Positions 1 through 10,833 of a stretch of 64,000 nucleotides of DNA are shown one piece after another. Within the stretch, counting starts at the first letter, position 1. Each line of letters begins with the position of its first letter. Source of the stretch: Chalciporus piperatus (taxonomy: Eukaryota > Basidiomycota > Agaricomycetes > Boletales > Boletaceae); NCBI GenBank assembly GCA_038093975.1, contig JBBPTG010000027.1, positions 62,001 through 126,000 on the forward strand, written 5' to 3'. The notes under the pieces were generated by a model. It saw only the letters and a list, made by a program, of their open reading frames with translations. It searched no databases and had not been told where the DNA came from. A program made the translations under genes and the position numbers.

Positions 1-1
1 G

Positions 2-1496
2 GCCTCACTTGAGCACGAAGAGGAAGATAGCGACGCCGAACAATCGACTGACACGCCCACCGCAGAGACGGTTCGATCTGCCAGTACCGAGCCCACCGAC
101 GAGGCTGGTGCATCTACATCTGCATCATCTCCCACCACGCAATCCTTCTTCACGCGTCTCCAATCCTCGATCCCTCCCAACATCCTGTCTGCCGTTCAAG
201 CCCAGCTACCCGAAGGTCTGAAACATGCGCAGAACATTGATTTCGCGCAACTGGGGAACACGCTATCGACGGAATTCCAGCGCATACACGGAGTCACGCG
301 AACGCAAGCGGAGGAATATGTGCATAAGAGCGAGGTGCTGCTCCGGGAGGCGATGAAGGAAGCTGGCGAGGTCTTACGGGATGCGGTGAAAGTGATACCG
401 CCAGAAGAAGCTGCCAGTGATTCGACGGACGTTCCAGGGGTGCTATGGGATGGCTCTGATGTCTGGATGCTTCCCGGTCTCGCTGCCAATTCGGATGGGT
501 CTACGAATGCAAGCTCGACGTCGAAAGGCAAGGGTAAAGAAGTCGATTCGGAGCCTTCGTCAACCCGTCAATCAGAGGATGCGCGTCGGGCGGTTGCGAC
601 TCGCGCTGAGTCGTTGTTGGAGCAACTGAGGAGTAATCCTGAGATTATCAAGTTGGATCCTGCTGCGGACACGTCAAAGGATGCTTATATGGCTTGGGCT
701 GAGGCGAGCGAGACGAGCGGGGAAGGGTTTGGGACGAAGGTGTGGGGTGAACGGGTTGCCGAGGCGTCGTCGGATCCGACGTTGCAAGATACCCTTGATG
801 CTCTTGGTGAGTTTGGGGTTTCTATATTTCACTGGAACGTCGATGGCGATGATTTGGTTCTAACTCCACTTTACTGGTATCAGTGCCATCATATATGCCC
901 GAAGAAGTCTTCTGGGTCAGATACTTCTTCCGAGTGCACCAAATCGAGACGGAAGAAAATAGGCGGAAAGCGCTACTACAAGGTAAGTTCCCTGCTTCAT
1001 AACCGCATCTGACACGACGTTGCTAAAGGTCTGACGACTTGGAAAAGCTACTGCCGAGAATGAGGAAGACTTTAGCTGGGAGGACGACGAAGACGAGTCG
1101 GCTTCCGCTAGTGATGCGAAGGAGACCGCGTCGCAGCACACACTCGCTCCTCCGAGAACAACGTCTGCATCGGATGTTCTGTCTTTGCCATCTTCTCATG
1201 CTCAAAGCCCAAGGGAAAGCAGTGACGAGAGTTATGATGTTGTCTCAGGGAACACTAGTAATACAGGGGACACTGGGATGATGGCCGGGGCAGCTGCAGA
1301 GGGTAATGAGGAACAAGATGAAGACGACGGTGACGAAGAGGAGGACGAAGAGGAGGACGAAGAGGAAGATGAAGAGGAAGATGAAGAGGAGGACGAAGAG
1401 GGAGAAGAGGAGGAGGACGAAGAGGAAGGCGGCGAGGAGGGAGAAGAGGAAGGCGGCGAGGAGGGAGAAGGCGAGGAGGACAGCGATTGGGAGTGA
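2..1496 (+). CDS. BSD-domain protein, 5' end outside window
   Basis: Three exons are visible: 2-806, 884-982 and 1048-1496, joined at GT...AG introns of 77 and 65 nt. The reading frame is open at the left edge, so the start is missing. Exon 2 encodes a BSD-domain core with the pattern YMPEEVFWVRYFF followed by a basic-acidic helix (RVHQIETEENRRKALL), as in fungal Dos2-like and mammalian SYAP1-like proteins. Upstream is a Ser/Thr-rich region and a helical stretch. Downstream is a DFSWEDDEDE motif and then a long, almost pure Asp/Glu tail ending in DSDWE. BSD proteins of this type are small cytosolic or nuclear adaptors; no enzymatic role is known. The acidic tail is coded by an imperfect GAGGAC/GAAGAG repeat that may vary in length. 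The family call is firm; the function is inferred. Confidence 0.85.
1310..1480 (+). repeat. Imperfect GAR/GAY triplet repeat coding an acidic tail
   Basis: Purine-rich tandem triplets (GAA, GAG, GAC, GAT) encode the Asp/Glu tract of the BSD-domain protein. The repeat stays in frame, with a GGC/GGA-interrupted second half. Such tracts tend to vary in length between strains. Confidence 0.8.
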
Positions 1497-1677
1497 AGTG
1501 ATGACCAGTCTCGTTTATCTCTTGATGTTGTAAGTACGACGAGTGATTGTAGTACCCGATTAGGTAAATTACCGAGGTTATGTTGACGACCAATGAAAGG
1601 ACTCACCAGAGCAATTACTGAGCTAGCTAGTGGTCCCTTGCAGCTCTCGTCTACATCCATTCAAGTTCAAATGCGGA

Positions 1678-3716
1678 ATGAGCTCGCTATTTGAAAGACG
1701 CTCTCAAAGGTTGCGTCTTCTCTCCAAGGACACCATCATCCTCGCCCTCCGCTTCTTCTGGGTCATCGTGGTCATTTGGTGCGAGTTTGGAGTTTTCTTT
1801 TACAGTCTGTCAGATTGTAGATGGCCGGACAAGGTTCTACAATCCGTGAGTGGTGTCCACTGAAATGCCTTCGTGTCGGACTGACACCCTTAATCCAAGG
1901 CCAACTCCCTCTCTGCAGTTAAGTCCACCCGAGTTCTATTAATCTCGGATGTTCGTCTGCAAAACCCTGCCCTATCCTCATGGTTCGGATATGACTCAAG
2001 TTCAACGTATCTACGCAGGAGTTGGAAGGTCGTGTCACGTCTCCGTCCCAACGTAGTCATGTTTCTCGGTGACACGCTTGCCTCAGGACGCTACGTCACG
2101 AGCGAGGCCGAGTGAGTGCTTATTCTGCATCCCGTCCGAGTGACGTGCCTGTAAACTGATACAATACTGACTTACGAGAACCAGGTATGATCAGTACTAC
2201 CGTGCCTTCGAAGCAACTCTTCCTCGGAACGATTCGGTGCCGGTCTACTTCATTGCTGGCAATAATGACATTGGGTACGTCTCAGTTTCTCCGAGCGAGG
2301 CTAGGTTTATATGTATATTTACAGGCTTGGGGACTCTTCTTCCTTCTCCAAGGATGCCCGTCACTTCTTCGAGACGCATTTCGCGCCCCTAAACCAAGTC
2401 GTCTCTGTTTCTGGGCACAAATTCATCCTACTCGACGCCCCAGGACTCGTAGAAGAGGACTATCGCCGTCATGCGCATGGTCAGACGTACGATCAATGGA
2501 CCCCGCTTCCTAGGGGACCGATCGAGTTCTTACGGTCTATATCTGATCCAGAAGAAGGCAACGAGGTTCAACCAAAAATATTACTCAGTCACATCCCATT
2601 GTTTCGACCGTCGAGCAAGTCTTGTGGCTCGTTGCGCGAGAAGGGCTCCATACGCGCTGGGGCTGGTCATGGGTACCAGGCTATGCTGGGCAAGGAGACC
2701 ACCGAGTTTTTGTTGACGACTTTACGACCCTCTGTGGTATTCAGGTAAGGTGAAGCCTTTGGGTTAGTTAATGCCAAACTTAAATGTCTGGTAGTGGGGA
2801 CAACCGTGATTATTGCGAGCTCACACATGAGGTACATGGCGTTGACACGGCGCAGACAGTCCGGGAGGTCACTGTCAAATCATTTTCCCCTAGCCGACAC
2901 ATCCGCAAACCGGGCTTTCAACTGCTTTCCCTAGTCCCTCCTTCCTCAACAGCTGGACCCAGCTTCGCGGATACACCCTGTTTTCTACCCGACAAACCGC
3001 GCATCTTTCGATCTATATACATTCCCTGCTTGCTCTTAACAGCACTCGTGTTATTGTACCTGAATATCGGTCCTTCGCGACACCGAAGACGATTTTCTGC
3101 CCTCTCCCCCATCTCACTGACCCGTTCGGGACGATTATCGCCACCACCTGAACCTGAATCTGCGATATGGGCTACTCGTACACCACTCAAGTCAAGAGTT
3201 CAAACGAGTCCCACCCACCCTCTTCCCCTAACTGCACGCATTCCCAGTGCAAAATTGGTTCCATCCTACCGTGCCTCGCCAATAACCACACCCCAGGATT
3301 CCCCCTTGCTCAGCCCCATCACGCTTTTCCCTCCAGGAGACGAAGGCGATGCAGAAGATCAGATTGGCCCTTCTCAATACAGCCGTCGGGATGTCCACCA
3401 GAGTAGTGGATGGTCGGGAGAATACGAAAACGGCCTCACGGGGTTCGAACCGTCCCGCCGTCGAGTGGCACCTTATTTCCTCCCTCCTCCTTCACAGCAT
3501 GCGCGACAGCGGTGGTTGTGGTCATGGTCATTCGTGTTCATGGGACGTCGACGACGGATGACGGTCGCTATGCCGGACTGGAAGGAATGGCGAGCGCGAT
3601 TCAGAGAGAGTTCTTCGAATCAGAGGGGACCTGTGTGGAGGTTTGCGAGCGACTGTGTCAGCGTTGCGTTGCCTGCTGTCATTGCATGGACGGTTATCGA
3701 TTGGCTGTTTTTCTGA
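1678..3716 (+). CDS. Cdc1/Ted1 (PGAP5)-like phosphoesterase family membrane protein
   Basis: Five exons (1678-1845, 1900-2111, 2185-2274, 2325-2744, 2795-3716) give 603 residues. An N-terminal membrane segment (about residues 17-40) precedes a calcineurin-like phosphoesterase domain. Recognisable blocks are LLISDVR, FLGDTLASGR, GNNDIG, LSHIPL and GDNRDYCE. A second membrane segment follows (SIYIPCLLLTALVLLYLNI), then a long Ser/Pro-rich loop, and a last one sits at the extreme C-terminus. This topology fits fungal Cdc1/Ted1, ER or Golgi enzymes that remove ethanolamine phosphate from GPI-anchor mannoses. Several positions that normally bind the metals look substituted: D-x-R for D-x-H/Q, GNND for GNHD, and GDNR where many relatives have a His pair. 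It may be a catalytically altered paralogue, or this may be normal for its subfamily. The start is the first ATG in frame before the signal-anchor. Confidence 0.8.
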
Positions 3717-4246
3717 TCATTTTTGGGACAATGATATTATTAACAGTAGGTTATAGGCTGCTGTTCAGTCAGCGTAATCTTTAGACTGTATCATGGTTAT
3801 GCGTATTTGTGGAATCTGTTTTTCTGGTCTTGCTATTCGCGCAACTGCAACGTGGGTACACCAAGAGGTCAAGTAAGTCGCGTACGGTTTTCTTTTCTGT
3901 GGGAAAGGCGGTCAGTATACAAGTGTAGCCTAGCGTTGCAAGCCGTCCAGAACACAGAACTGGCGGTTTCGAAAGCTATCTGGATCTGCCTACCCAAAGG
4001 CCGCATTAAATGCCACGCTTGACAGGACCCTTCCTCGGTGGACACGACACGACCAGCACAATACGTTTGCAACTTCGCCCAGTGGCAAGGAAATTCCTAG
4101 ACCTGCGCAGAGTGCTATGCTCGCTGTTACAGCCACTCCACAATCGTTCCCTGGGCGAGGTATCGTTTGACTTTGGGCTCACGTTCACAGTGAGAAGGAA
4201 AATGATTGTATACACTGCCAGAAAACAGGGACATCCATAACGTATT
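3717..4246. other. Convergent intergenic stretch
   Basis: This region lies between the 3' ends of the phosphoesterase gene (plus) and the complex I subunit gene (minus). Short open frames occur on both strands, but none has a recognisable motif or splice support. I see no RNA gene here. Confidence 0.5.
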
Positions 4247-4643
4247 TCAATGATGCTCGGAGTGTTCCTCGTGGTGCCCGTGTCCATGCCCTTCCCATGG
4301 ATGCCGCAAACCCTGGATGTGGATGGTAAGACGAAGTTGGTCATATGAGTTGACGCTTCTAAACGGCGTACCAGAAGCTTCGGTCCATCCTCACTATAAT
4401 GCATCGATAAGAACAGCCGTGAGTCCATGCGACGATGTGGGAGCGCGGGGCTGAGGGGACTTACCGTGCTCTGTAGAAGATGAAGAACCACATGGTTGCA
4501 CCGAGGGCTTTGGCGAGGAATTGGTATCTGGGCCCGGGGAGATGAGGGTTGAACCCTGAAGCTGTTTGTTCGAACGTGGAATTAGTTGCATTCGAACGGG
4601 GCCGAGTCGTAGAGAGCTGCGTACGATGACTTCCGCCTGCCAT
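4247..4643 (-). CDS. Complex I accessory subunit, NDUFB2-like, 67 aa
   Basis: On the minus strand, four small exons (4643-4625, 4561-4465, 4393-4372, 4312-4247) splice to a 67-residue protein. It has a short N-terminus MAGGSHPSGF, one membrane segment around LAKALGATMWFFIFYRAR, then EDGPKLLG, RHPWEG and a His-rich end. This is the pattern of the fungal NDUFB2/AGGG-type single-pass subunit in the membrane arm of mitochondrial NADH dehydrogenase. The first intron was chosen because it removes a 63-nt non-conserved stretch and has a good CTAAT branch site; without it the frame also stays open. The third exon is only 22 nt. The gene is short and fragmented enough to be missed by automatic annotation. 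Family recognition rests on my reading of the central block. Confidence 0.72.
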
Positions 4644-4679
4644 GGATGTTCGGAGGAGGACGGTATTTGGTCTTGTTTA

Positions 4680-5114
4680 CGCTCGGAAGCCAACACCAAT
4701 ACCCGACGCGAGGATCAGATCAAGTCCAGGTCATTATTGTAAGAACATCCTCGATACATGCATATCCAATTAATAGAATACAGTTGTGACAGCATGAGTA
4801 GTGATACACTCGATCTAGATGGCCTCCCCGTCGTCGTCGGCCCGTCAAGGGCGCATACCACACCATACCCCGATCAAACAACCTATAGCCTACAACATAT
4901 CAAGATCACCACATACGATCGCTGAAAACCCAGCAGCCGGCCTCCCTCGTTTCAGCAGAACGGGACCTTGCAGTTTTCCAGCACACACCCGTCAGGTATG
5001 TCGATCCTGTGCCCTTCCTTCGCTGCAACTGGTGGCAAAGGGCAGGTGTTGGAATCAGAATTGGTGGTCGGCAAATTCCACTTACCAATTACAGTGCCCC
5101 GGAGTGTCACTTCT
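4680..5114 (-). pseudogene. Distal second copy of the UGPase 3' end (terminal exon and 3' flank)
   Basis: Read on the minus strand, this begins exactly at codons for EVTLRGTVI and continues through an intron with the same ends. The next exon reads EGHRIDIPDGCVLEN, and 3' flanking sequence follows. The same order, including intron and 3' flank (shared CATATCCA and AGATCAA blocks), occurs at about 6300-6770 at the end of the pyrophosphorylase gene. The two copies are clearly homologous but diverged. Downstream of VLEN the donor present in the other copy is lost and a TGA follows. Toward 5115 the homology stops and monooxygenase-like sequence begins. It lies directly beside the complex I gene, so it could be the original end of the locus. 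Confidence 0.75.
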
Positions 5115-6080
5115 GTGCCTGAGGGATTTCTCCCTCTTCCAAAGGAACACCACATCCGACGCGGTATATCCTTTCAGAAACGGAGGGTCCGCCGTGGGCT
5201 GCGAGATAGTCATTGAAGGCGAAAGGGAGTGGGAAGCAAAGGAAGAAGTTCATCGGGGATAACGATCCCGAATAAGAGACAGTGTCTAGCTCTGCACCGT
5301 CAAGAGTGACGTCTGCGAGGATCATCTGAGCCAGGTTGGTTTTCTTTTCTTCCGTCGAAGTGATCGGATCGGAAAAGCCAATACCGGCCAAGGTACGAAC
5401 CTATGGGATTTCAAGGTAAGCGTTTTTCACAAAGATGATATAATACGAAGACCTTACCGTCGAACGAGCACCATCAGCGCCAACCACATACCTCGCAGTT
5501 ATCACCCTACCATCTTCAAAGGTGATATCACTAAGTTGCGGATTGGCTGCGTTTTTCGGGAATGCCTACGGGAGACTCGTCCTCGTCCCCGGAACAGGAC
5601 ATCTTTCGAGCTGTGAATACAAAGTAATCAATTGCAGCATGTTTCTAATTGAAGTGGTTTGCATATTGCCACCGGCGTCGATGTCCAACTTGAAGTTTGC
5701 GACTCGGACGGGATCGAGGGATAAAACTGGCCAACGATCATCGATCATTGTCAGTACCAAAGAGACCGGAGCGACATGATAGATCGTGGAAGACTAACTG
5801 TAATAAGTATATGGCTATGACACCATCTTCTTTGACACCCTCCCCATCCTCCGAGCGACGGCCAACGCGCGTGAGCGACTCTAGCAGAGCCAAACTTTGG
5901 ATAATATCCAACTTTGGCCCTCGTGCGGGTCATCGGTCTGCTCTGTGCGTACTGCGAGTACTGAAAGCACTGCACCTTCCCCGGTTTTGTAGCACTAGAC
6001 GAGCTCATCCTGTAGTAGGTGAACAAGAGGAGCATGTAGACGTCTTGGAGGAAAGGTGAACGACTGTCGTCATCCGACAC
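5115..6080 (-). pseudogene. Relic of a FAD-dependent aromatic monooxygenase
   Basis: Minus-strand fragments encode TFEDGRVITARYVVGADGARST, then after a GT...AG intron (about 5401-5457) VRTLAGIGFSDP, and later a stretch ending YRVGCGVPLEEGEIPQ. The GADGARS(T) and R.LAGI.F blocks are typical of the second FAD/NAD motif of phenol-hydroxylase/PHBH-type flavoprotein monooxygenases. The N-terminal Rossmann GxGxxG motif is not found. Upstream pieces (around 5600-6000) lie in different frames, and the C-terminal domain is cut off where the pyrophosphorylase tail begins at 5114. It is therefore a truncated, frameshifted remnant. Its position between two copies of the pyrophosphorylase 3' end suggests it arrived with, or after, that duplication. 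Confidence 0.65.
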
Positions 6081-6299
6081 TTGGGTCTGCCTAGGGGAGA
6101 CTAGGAGGAGGAAAGCGTGGAATTGCTGGTTCATGTAAATTGACAGTCAAGGCTATTATCTGCCGACAATTGATTGGGCTTCCCGACCCTTCAAGGGGTT
6201 GGTTACCCACTTCCTCCCAACCCCTGAGTCAATACGAGTGCTGAGCCGACCCGCAGGCGTACATTTTCCATCGCGCTCGCATCCCATGAATCCTGATGA

Positions 6300-6773
6300 T
6301 TTGGATTTCACCAACACTGGAAGGGGAGTAACCAAAACACCTGCCGTCGAGAACCAGATCAAAACTAGCTCATGAGCATCGTAACATCCCGATACGAGCA
6401 TATCCATCAATAGGAAACAGTGGGAGCAGTCCAGTCCATTTCGTTACATCCTCTCCGTCGACGCCCGACCGAGAGTACCACCGATCATAGATCCTGGAAA
6501 GCAGAGTCAGAGGGATGCATGAACAAGGGAGGATGCGATAAGCATACAATCATATCAAGATTCCCAGAGAGAAGCCCTGAAAATCCCGCAGTCAGCCTCG
6601 CAAAAATCGTCGGGAAACATGCACTTACGATTGTCCAGTACACATCCGTCAGGTATATGGATTCTCCGTCCTTCAATCGCTACGACTGGCGGCGAGTAGA
6701 AGAGTGTGAGAAGCAGGAACAGTGCGTTGGGAGACTCCACTTACCAATGACAGTGCCCCGGAGTGTCACTTCT
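6300..6773 (-). repeat. Proximal copy of the duplicated UGPase 3' end
   Basis: This holds the last two introns and exons plus 3' flank of the disrupted pyrophosphorylase gene, homologous to 4680-5114. Shared landmarks in the same order are EVTLRGTVI, a GTAAGTGGA-type donor, IPDGCVLDN/EN, and a CATATCCA motif in the 3' flank. Introns and untranslated sequence are included, so the copy was made at DNA level, not from mRNA. Confidence 0.75.
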
Positions 6774-8637
6774 TGGCCAAAGTGAACGTCGCCAGCGACG
6801 GTGAGGTGGTCCAGGTCGATGATTGACGGTATCTTTTTGAACCGGGCCTGGAAGTCTTGGATCTATTATCGTGTTAGGTATACATCATAGTGAGTCGCCG
6901 AGGAAGGGAGATAATACATTCTTGAAATGTTCGCCGAGTGTGATGATGGGCACACTGCCAAACATCCTGTGCTCGTTCATGATAAGCTGGCCATCCTTGA
7001 GCGAATATATGTCGCTCTTGATCAGGAAAGGGTCCGAACAGGACTTGACAGGGAGGAAGCGAGAGCGGGGAACATTGATTCCACGGGCATTCTTGAAGTG
7101 CTTTATTGCCGCGCCAGCAGCAGTTTCTAGCGAGGTTCATTGTGGAGGTTTAAGATAATTTCCGGGTGGAGTATCTATGGGACGTACCTGGATGACAGAC
7201 TGTCCGTCGTCGGTGACCTTGGGTTCACGATGATGTCGAGGGCCATGCCACCTTCTCGCATGATTTTCTTGAGAGCTAGAGGAGATTCATGAACGAGACA
7301 CGATCTCGGTATGAGACAACAAACCTCTGAGGTTGATCCATAAATTATTAGTATTGAAGATCTTGAACTTGTCCACTAAGATTTTTGTCAGGAGCGTTCC
7401 TCTCAGCACTAAATGACTGTTCACCTGACTTGAAGTCGTCTATGTGCCCGGAAGGAACCTGGGCGATTTCTAGAAGGCGCATAGAGCCGTCATAATCTGT
7501 GAGGGTCCCGCCCTGGAACGGTAAAGTTGAGTTGTGACAAATAGCAGGGACGGTGCTCACCTTTACGTCGCTTTTTGTCTTATTGGTCACTTCCATCAAG
7601 AAATCTACACCCGCATCAATCATATACTGCAAAATGTTTTGGTCGACTCTAGACAAAATTGAGTTCACTCCACTCAAACTTAACTTACTCAGTAGTGAAT
7701 GTTTCGTAACTTACACAGCCGGAGTTCGATACAAATAGGTACTCCTTTCCCTCTGCCAGTAGGTGGTCCAAGACACCGCTACGCACAAGTGAATCGTAGA
7801 GATCACCGTGACCGGGTGGATACCAATGCTTCTTGTCATCCTCCGCGTGACACGGGCAAGGCTGCAAACTGTCCTTCCAGATACGCGGGTATCTTGATTG
7901 ATTGAAAGTCGTTATCTTGATTTGTCGGTTGGCGTATTTCTAAATGATGCGCATCGTGTCGTCGTACGTGTTGAACGATGCCATGAGGATGAGAGGAACG
8001 TCCGCTTGCTGTGTCTTGTTGAGGTGTTCGATCTGTTGGACGGTGAGGTCGAGGAAAGTCAACCCATCCTTGACTTCAAGGGCACACTTTGCGCCTGACA
8101 TCCCTACGGAGCCGTCGCCATCCATTATTTACTTCCGTCAATCAAATGCATGGCAAAGCGATGGGAAAGAGGTATACATGCCCATTGAGGTTCCCAAACC
8201 ACCATTGACCTTGAGTAATGCTAACTTGGACAACGCCTTTGGATCCTTCGCCTTTGGCAGCTTGTCATAGGTGATGATTCGATCCTCCGCGGGGGGATTG
8301 ATTCGTTCCCAATCCCTGCCCGGCGCCACATCACGGACATGAATTCCGATGATAACTGAGAATAAGGAACAGCAAACCGCACTTACAGCTCCTTTCGGTT
8401 CTCCTTCTCCGCGAGGTAGCGAGTGTGAAGTTGGAGGAACGCTTGCATCTCTATATCGAACGCCTATGAGGCAGCGAATGCAGGTAAGGGGTCGGTGGCG
8501 TCATTCGGTACCCGAAGGTCAACTGCCAGTGAGTACGCGAACCCAAGGCGCAAATGAAGAAATCGACTTACCTTCCGAGCAACTGGGTCCGCGGTACGAA
8601 CGAGCCGATCGAGCTCGCTTCGCGTTGTTTTAGACAT
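6485..8637 (-). pseudogene. Disrupted UTP-glucose-1-phosphate uridylyltransferase (UGPase)
   Basis: The exon order follows the whole UGPase family: SELDRLV, a helical N-terminus ending in DWERI, the nucleotide-binding [81 protein letters not shown], and FLPVKSCSD with NEHR-FG. Expected function is UDP-glucose synthesis for glucans. The copy is broken. A TAG at 7940-7942 replaces the Lys after MRII. A deletion I estimate at 11 nt removes the DNLGA part of the VSN-DNLGA motif near 7720. A base is missing at the NPKV codons near 7220. The acceptor before LETAAG (about 7136) reads CG instead of AG. The intron after GTSMG needs a GC donor. An intact UGPase presumably exists elsewhere, as the enzyme is normally essential. 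The start chosen is the MSK ATG; coding-like sequence continues upstream to about 8690. Confidence 0.85.
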
Positions 8638-9403
8638 GGTGGATGAATCGTTGATCCTGGCGTTCTTGCGGCTACCAAAACGTCGAAACCTGGCTGTGTT
8701 GAAGAAGAACATAGTCTAGAAGCACCTGAAGCTAGAAGACAGAGAGGAAGCGATGGGAAGCGAGAAGGGCCGCAACAACCACTTATCTGTGTTAATAGAC
8801 ACGCGTGTGCGGTGAGGTAGGAACGATTGCACGACAGTTGTAAAGGGCGTATCGAGGCAGGGATAGCAAGAGGCCAAGGGTACCGGGAAAGAGCAACAAA
8901 TGACCGTGCGTCTGAACTAGACACGTTGGTTCATCCTGGACCGTAGGACGGATATTCCAGCACGGTGTTAGATAGCGCACTGTATCTCGCCGATACCACG
9001 CTGACTCCAGAGGGGTAATTCACCGGGGTCGCTCTCATACGGCACCATGAGAGGCAGAGAATCTAAGATGGTCTGTTCGGATTGCGCAAGGGCTGTTAAC
9101 TGGTTCACGGAAGATTATCGTACATCAGAGAGTGACTGTGTGCTTGCCCCACTGGCTATCTAAGCTCAACTTCAAAACAAAGAACTCACTGACCACCGTC
9201 TATCCTTGCACCGAGCACATATTCAGACATTTTTAGCCGTCAGTAAGTAGTAGTAGTAGTCGCAAACTTAGTCGGTCGTCCAAAGGTCAGCCACATTTTC
9301 GGTTGTTTCCGGCTGAGTTTGAACTTGGCAAACCTTGATTCTGAGTGGTAATCATCGTAACCTTGGGCTCGGCTTCAAGACTCCCATCCTCAAGACTCGT
9401 CAA
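8638..9403. other. Divergent upstream region of UGPase relic and RPS8
   Basis: No gene is supported here. A short TAG triplet run lies at about 9250-9262. A possible acceptor (CACAG at about 8694) suggests the UGPase relic once had a further 5' exon. The RPS8 promoter should lie in the right half. Confidence 0.5.
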
Positions 9404-10339
9404 CATGGGTCAGTGCTGCCCGACCATGTAATCGTCCATACGATATACATCTGACCTCTTCTACTAGGTATTTCACGTTCGTCCCGGCACAAGCGCTCCG
9501 CAACTGGTGCCCAGCGCGCCCACTACCGCAAGAAGCGAAAGTTCGAGCTCGGTCGTCAACCCGCCAGCACCAAGCTTGGTCCTAAGCGTATCCACACTGT
9601 CCGTGTCCGTGGTGGTAACACCAAATACCGTGCCCTCCGTCTCGATACTGGTAACTTTGCCTGGGGTTCTGAACACACTACCAGAAAGACCCGTATCATC
9701 AACATTGTATGTCCAAATTCTCTGGCGGTGCAGATAGTAGCGCTGACCAGGATCGTGTGATCCAGGTGTACAATGCTACCAACAACGAGTTGGTTCGTAC
9801 CAACACAGTCGTAAAGGGTGCTATCATCCAGATCGATGCTACCCCCTTCAGACAGTGGTACGAGGCTCACGTGAGTGGTGGAATCGTTTATCAACACGCA
9901 GACGATAATAATTGAAACATTTGCCTGTCTGCAGTACGCACAGCCAATCACCAAGAAGGGTAGCGCTGCAAAGACACAAACTGTTGCTGCGGGTGAAGAG
10001 CCGGTGAAAAAATCCAACCACGTGCAGCGCGTTTTGGATGAGAGAAAGAAAGGTAAATTTCATTTTTGTGATCCGAGGCGGTACCGGGAATGCTGACTTG
10101 GCCGTTAGAAGCAAAAATCGACCCTCTCTTGGAGCAGCAATTCGTTGCTGGTCGTCTGTATGCTGCCATCAGCAGCAGACCAGGGCAGTCTGGCCGTGCT
10201 GATGGGTACATCCTTGAGGGTAAGGAACTTGAAGTAAGTTGGTTCGACTGAGCTGGGTGCTGCGTTGCTGACGTCGCATGTTCAGTTCTACGTCAGGAAG
10301 ATGCGGACTGGCAAGCAGAAGCACGCACACAACGCATAA
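9404..10339 (+). CDS. RPS8: 40S ribosomal protein S8 (eS8)
   Basis: Six exons (9404-9407, 9468-9706, 9766-9870, 9935-10052, 10109-10233, 10286-10339) give 214 residues. The first exon is only ATG plus one base. The protein begins [12 protein letters not shown] and contains RRKFELGR-like and [15 protein letters not shown] blocks. It continues with [30 protein letters not shown] and ends [13 protein letters not shown]. This matches eukaryotic ribosomal protein S8 across its length, a component of the small subunit body that binds 18S rRNA. All introns are short with clean GT...AG ends. The tiny first coding exon is typical of highly expressed ribosomal protein genes in these fungi. Nothing is odd in the coding sequence. 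Confidence 0.95.
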
Positions 10340-10833
10340 GATCCGACGATGATCCTTTTTCCACCTCCGCTGGCGTTGAGCTGTTCGGTCGTGTACCTGA
10401 GCATCTGGGTTCGGTGGGGACATGGGAACCGAAAAATTCTGGGGCCCTTATTGCTTTGTATATGACCCATGTTGTTTTTCTTTTACCATGCTACCATGAC
10501 CAATACAATCCATGTCCTCGCATCTCAGCTCTGTGTCCGCTGATTTTCTTGTGATTTTTCATTTTTTTTTGTGCAATTTATTGAAGGTCAATCTCGTTGA
10601 TTACCTAATCAATACCAGACTATGCCGTAACCGGGACAGCTAGTTCGACTGCCTGAGCGATTCTTCGCTCTTGTCCTGCATTTTCGCGTCGGATTTTCAG
10701 CTCCTCGAAAACTCTCAGGGCGCGCCCATCGTCGTTCCCGTTGTCGAGCTCGATGCCCCCAACGTCGGTGGCAGGTTCTCACTCGCTGGGACTCGCTCAC
10801 AAGGCCCCTCTGACATGGCGTCCCACCAAAATC
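10340..10833. other. Intergenic: RPS8 3' region and Set9 5' region
   Basis: T-rich sequence with a run of nine T at about 10562 follows RPS8. The Set9 frame is open leftward from 10834 without an ATG in good context until 10753, so the Set9 start could lie somewhat upstream. No other feature is seen. Confidence 0.45.

Noticed and set aside
3435..3465. GGTTCGAACC, resembling a tRNA T-loop
   Set aside because: It lies inside the coding exon of the phosphoesterase and no acceptor or anticodon stems can be drawn around it.
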